Of a DNA stretch of 64,000 nt, positions 62,554 through 64,000 are shown piece after piece. The notes under the pieces were generated by a model, which was given only the letters and a program-made list of their open reading frames with translations, had not been told where the DNA came from and ran no database searches. A program made the translations under genes and the position numbers. This DNA comes from Paraburkholderia tropica. GTDB lineage: Bacteria > Pseudomonadota > Gammaproteobacteria > Burkholderiales > Burkholderiaceae. Location: NCBI RefSeq assembly GCF_914484835.1, contig NZ_CAJZAR010000036.1, forward strand, positions 124,001 through 188,000, given 5' to 3'. Positions within the stretch are counted from its first letter, which is position 1. The number at the start of each line of letters is the position of its first letter.

Positions 62554-62931
62554 TTAGTTCGCGACCAGGCGCTTTTCGGTTTTCGTGAGGCGGACCAGTC
62601 CCTTGATATAGGGCGGACGCACCGCGAGCGTGACGGCGACATCGTGCGCGCTGCCCTTCGCGATCGGCGCATGCTTGACGTTCAGCCACGCCGAGTCGAG
62701 CACGTACCACCACTGGTCGGTCAACGCACGGAGATCGTCGGGGCGCAGCGTCTGCCCTTCGAGTTCAAACGTCACATCGGCGAGATCAATCGTTTCGCCA
62801 TCCAGAATAATTTCCGCAATGTCGACCGTGGACAACGGCAGCGAGCGATACCACGGCAAGCGCACATCGATTGCAAATCCGCTCTCCGTCGCGCGCAGAC
62901 CGTTGTCGCTCACTACTCGGTTTTTCATCAT
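62554..62931 (-). CDS. DUF6379 / C-glycoside deglycosidase beta subunit-like protein
   Basis: The 125-residue beta-rich protein shows VRLPWYRSLPLSTVDIAEI, then VTFELEGQTLRPDDLRAL, QWWYVLDSAWLNV and VRPPYIKGL. These are the pattern I recall for the small subunit of C-glycoside deglycosidases. No signal peptide. The start is MMKNRV; either of two adjacent ATGs may be used. In the known enzymes this subunit shapes the active site of the TIM-barrel partner and has no activity by itself. A profile search would settle the family call. Confidence 0.75.
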   Translation of the reverse strand: MMKNRVVSDNGLRATESGFAIDVRLPWYRSLPLSTVDIAEIILDGETIDLADVTFELEGQTLRPDDLRALTDQWWYVLDSAWLNVKHAPIAKGSAHDVAVTLAVRPPYIKGLVRLTKTEKRLVAN

Positions 62932-62959
62932 GTTCGAAATTTTCCATTTACAGGTTGGG

Positions 62960-64000
62960 TTAGAGCGCCTTGGGCGCGCCCTCGCCGTGGATCGCGCGGC
63001 TTTCGCGCGATGCCGACTTCTCGTCGTAGCGATAAAAGGACAGGCAAACGACCTGCAGAACCATCAGCACGACCGGCGTGGCGTAGAACAGCCAGCCCAC
63101 CACCGATGCCGCCTTCGCCGTGATGTCCGCGGGCTTGTATCCCGCCCAGCCCAATGCAAACGCGGTCAATGCCGTGCCCACCGCCATCCCGACCTTGATG
63201 CCGAAGCTGACGCTGGAGACGATGAGGCCGTCTGCGCGATTGCCGAACGCCGTTTCGTGCACCTCGACGGCATCGGCCATCATCACGAAGGTGGTCGCCG
63301 CCTGAATGCCGGTCACGATGTTCGAGAGCACGAATAGCGTGACGAACACGGTGGTGTGCGACTGGAACAGCGGCATGGCGAGCGTCAGCGCGATGGAGAC
63401 GCCAATGGCGGCGATGTTGCCGATACGCTTGCTGAAGCGCTTGAAATACAGGCCCGCGAAGAATCCGCCGATCAGGATCGCCACGGAAAGCAGCGGCAGC
63501 AGCACGGAGATCATCCAGGGCGCGCGCAGCACGTCCTTCGTGAAGTACGCGACGCTCGACACGAGCACGCCCAGCTTGATGAAGATGAGCAGCGCCATCA
63601 CGAACACGATGCGCCAGATCGGGTTGCGCAGCATCTGCGCGAGACTGAGCCGGACCGCGACGTGTTGAACCGGCGCTGCGGCCTGCGTGCGCTCCTTGCA
63701 TTTGAAGAACACCAGAAAATACAGGGCGACGCTCAGCACGGCCATGATGACGGCTGCCACGGTGAAACCGTGTTGACGGTCGGCGCCGCCGATATAACCG
63801 ACGATCGGCATCGTCAGGCCATAGACGAAGATCGAGGCAATCGACGTGCCCATCGAGCGAAAACTGCCGAGCTGATTCTTTTCAGCGGGATTGCGCGTCA
63901 TCAGCGGCAACAAGGCGCTATAGGGAATGTAAAGCAGCGAATAGAGCAGGCCGAGCAGCGTGAGCGTGACATACGCGTAAGCCAGTTTACCGAGCGGCGA
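62960..64000 (-). CDS. GPH-family glycoside:cation symporter (partial, 5' end outside window)
   Basis: The frame is open to the last base of the window, giving 346 residues of a longer protein. The visible part begins SPLGKLAYAYVTLTLLGLLY and includes the MelB-type segment LLYIPYSALLPLMTRNPAEK, GSFRSMGTSIASIFVYG, and at least nine hydrophobic helices. GPH carriers import glycosides or their oxidised forms with Na+ or H+. As the first visible gene of the minus-strand run, 28 bp before the DUF6379 gene, it is the likely inner-membrane importer for this pathway. An apparent TTG start at 63913 is only an artefact of the cut frame. Confidence 0.88.
   Translation of the reverse strand, partial: SPLGKLAYAYVTLTLLGLLYSLLYIPYSALLPLMTRNPAEKNQLGSFRSMGTSIASIFVYGLTMPIVGYIGGADRQHGFTVAAVIMAVLSVALYFLVFFKCKERTQAAAPVQHVAVRLSLAQMLRNPIWRIVFVMALLIFIKLGVLVSSVAYFTKDVLRAPWMISVLLPLLSVAILIGGFFAGLYFKRFSKRIGNIAAIGVSIALTLAMPLFQSHTTVFVTLFVLSNIVTGIQAATTFVMMADAVEVHETAFGNRADGLIVSSVSFGIKVGMAVGTALTAFALGWAGYKPADITAKAASVVGWLFYATPVVLMVLQVVCLSFYRYDEKSASRESRAIHGEGAPKAL

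Overview
The window is high-GC DNA from a Gram-negative bacterium, most likely the Burkholderiaceae (Paraburkholderia or Caballeronia type). The basis is the set of three OmpC-type trimeric porins with Burkholderiales-style N-termini (QSSVTLYG and similar), a DUF4148 secreted protein, a PlcN-like phospholipase C, an MHYT-GGDEF-EAL protein and dense catabolic operons under LysR and IclR control. No tRNA, rRNA, CRISPR array, complete insertion sequence or phage gene was found.

Region 1 (1-17.7 kb) is mainly acyl-CoA metabolism. It holds a degenerate acyl-CoA dehydrogenase partner subunit, an SDR dehydrogenase with a thiolase, and a divergent set of IclR regulator, acyl-CoA ligase, acyl-CoA dehydrogenase and CaiB-type CoA transferase. 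A LysR gene lies divergent to a large acyl-CoA dehydrogenase. A secreted phospholipase C with a small lipoprotein, an isochorismatase-type hydrolase and a c-di-GMP turnover protein are interspersed.

Region 2 (17.7-32.1 kb) is envelope and transport: PAP2 phosphatase, chemoreceptor, small secreted or lipoproteins, a porin, a Na+/Ca2+-exchanger-family protein behind a yybP-ykoY (Mn2+) riboswitch, an orphan histidine kinase, and a tightly overlapping TonB-receptor/ABC uptake operon (permease, ATPase, receptor, binding protein).

Region 3 (32.1-38 kb) is the glycerol regulon glpD-glpK-glpF with a GlpR-like operator cluster, followed by a lower-GC stretch holding a frameshifted beta-propeller-type gene.

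Region 4 (38-52.9 kb) is an aromatic catabolic island. A ten-gene minus-strand run encodes an FAD hydroxylase, a VOC-type ring-cleavage dioxygenase, an alpha/beta hydrolase, a GlcG-like protein, an FAH-family hydrolase, an MFS transporter, an NTF2-like protein, maleylacetate reductase, hydroxyquinol 1,2-dioxygenase and a porin. It is controlled by a divergent LysR. A paralogous LysR, a paralogous FAH protein that has lost its catalytic residues, and another porin form a duplicated regulatory module. Both LysR promoters share the same 18-bp sequence exactly 46 bp before the start codon.

Region 5 (53-64 kb) is the most unusual part. It is a minus-strand run of 12 genes: GPH-family sugar symporter (cut by the window end), a DUF6379/C-glycoside deglycosidase beta-like protein, its sugar-isomerase-fold partner, cytochrome c, Gfo/Idh/MocA dehydrogenase, a second isomerase-fold protein, a Dabb protein, a Tat-exported small subunit, a GMC flavodehydrogenase with a C-x5-C-x3-C cluster motif, two bd-oxidase-like membrane proteins (one fused to cytochrome c), and another cytochrome c. 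The proposed reading is oxidative activation of a glycoside in the periplasm with electrons passed to an atypical oxidase, import, and cleavage of the C-glycosidic bond. Region 4 could then degrade the released aromatic aglycone. The individual families are read from sequence; the joined pathway and its substrate are inference.
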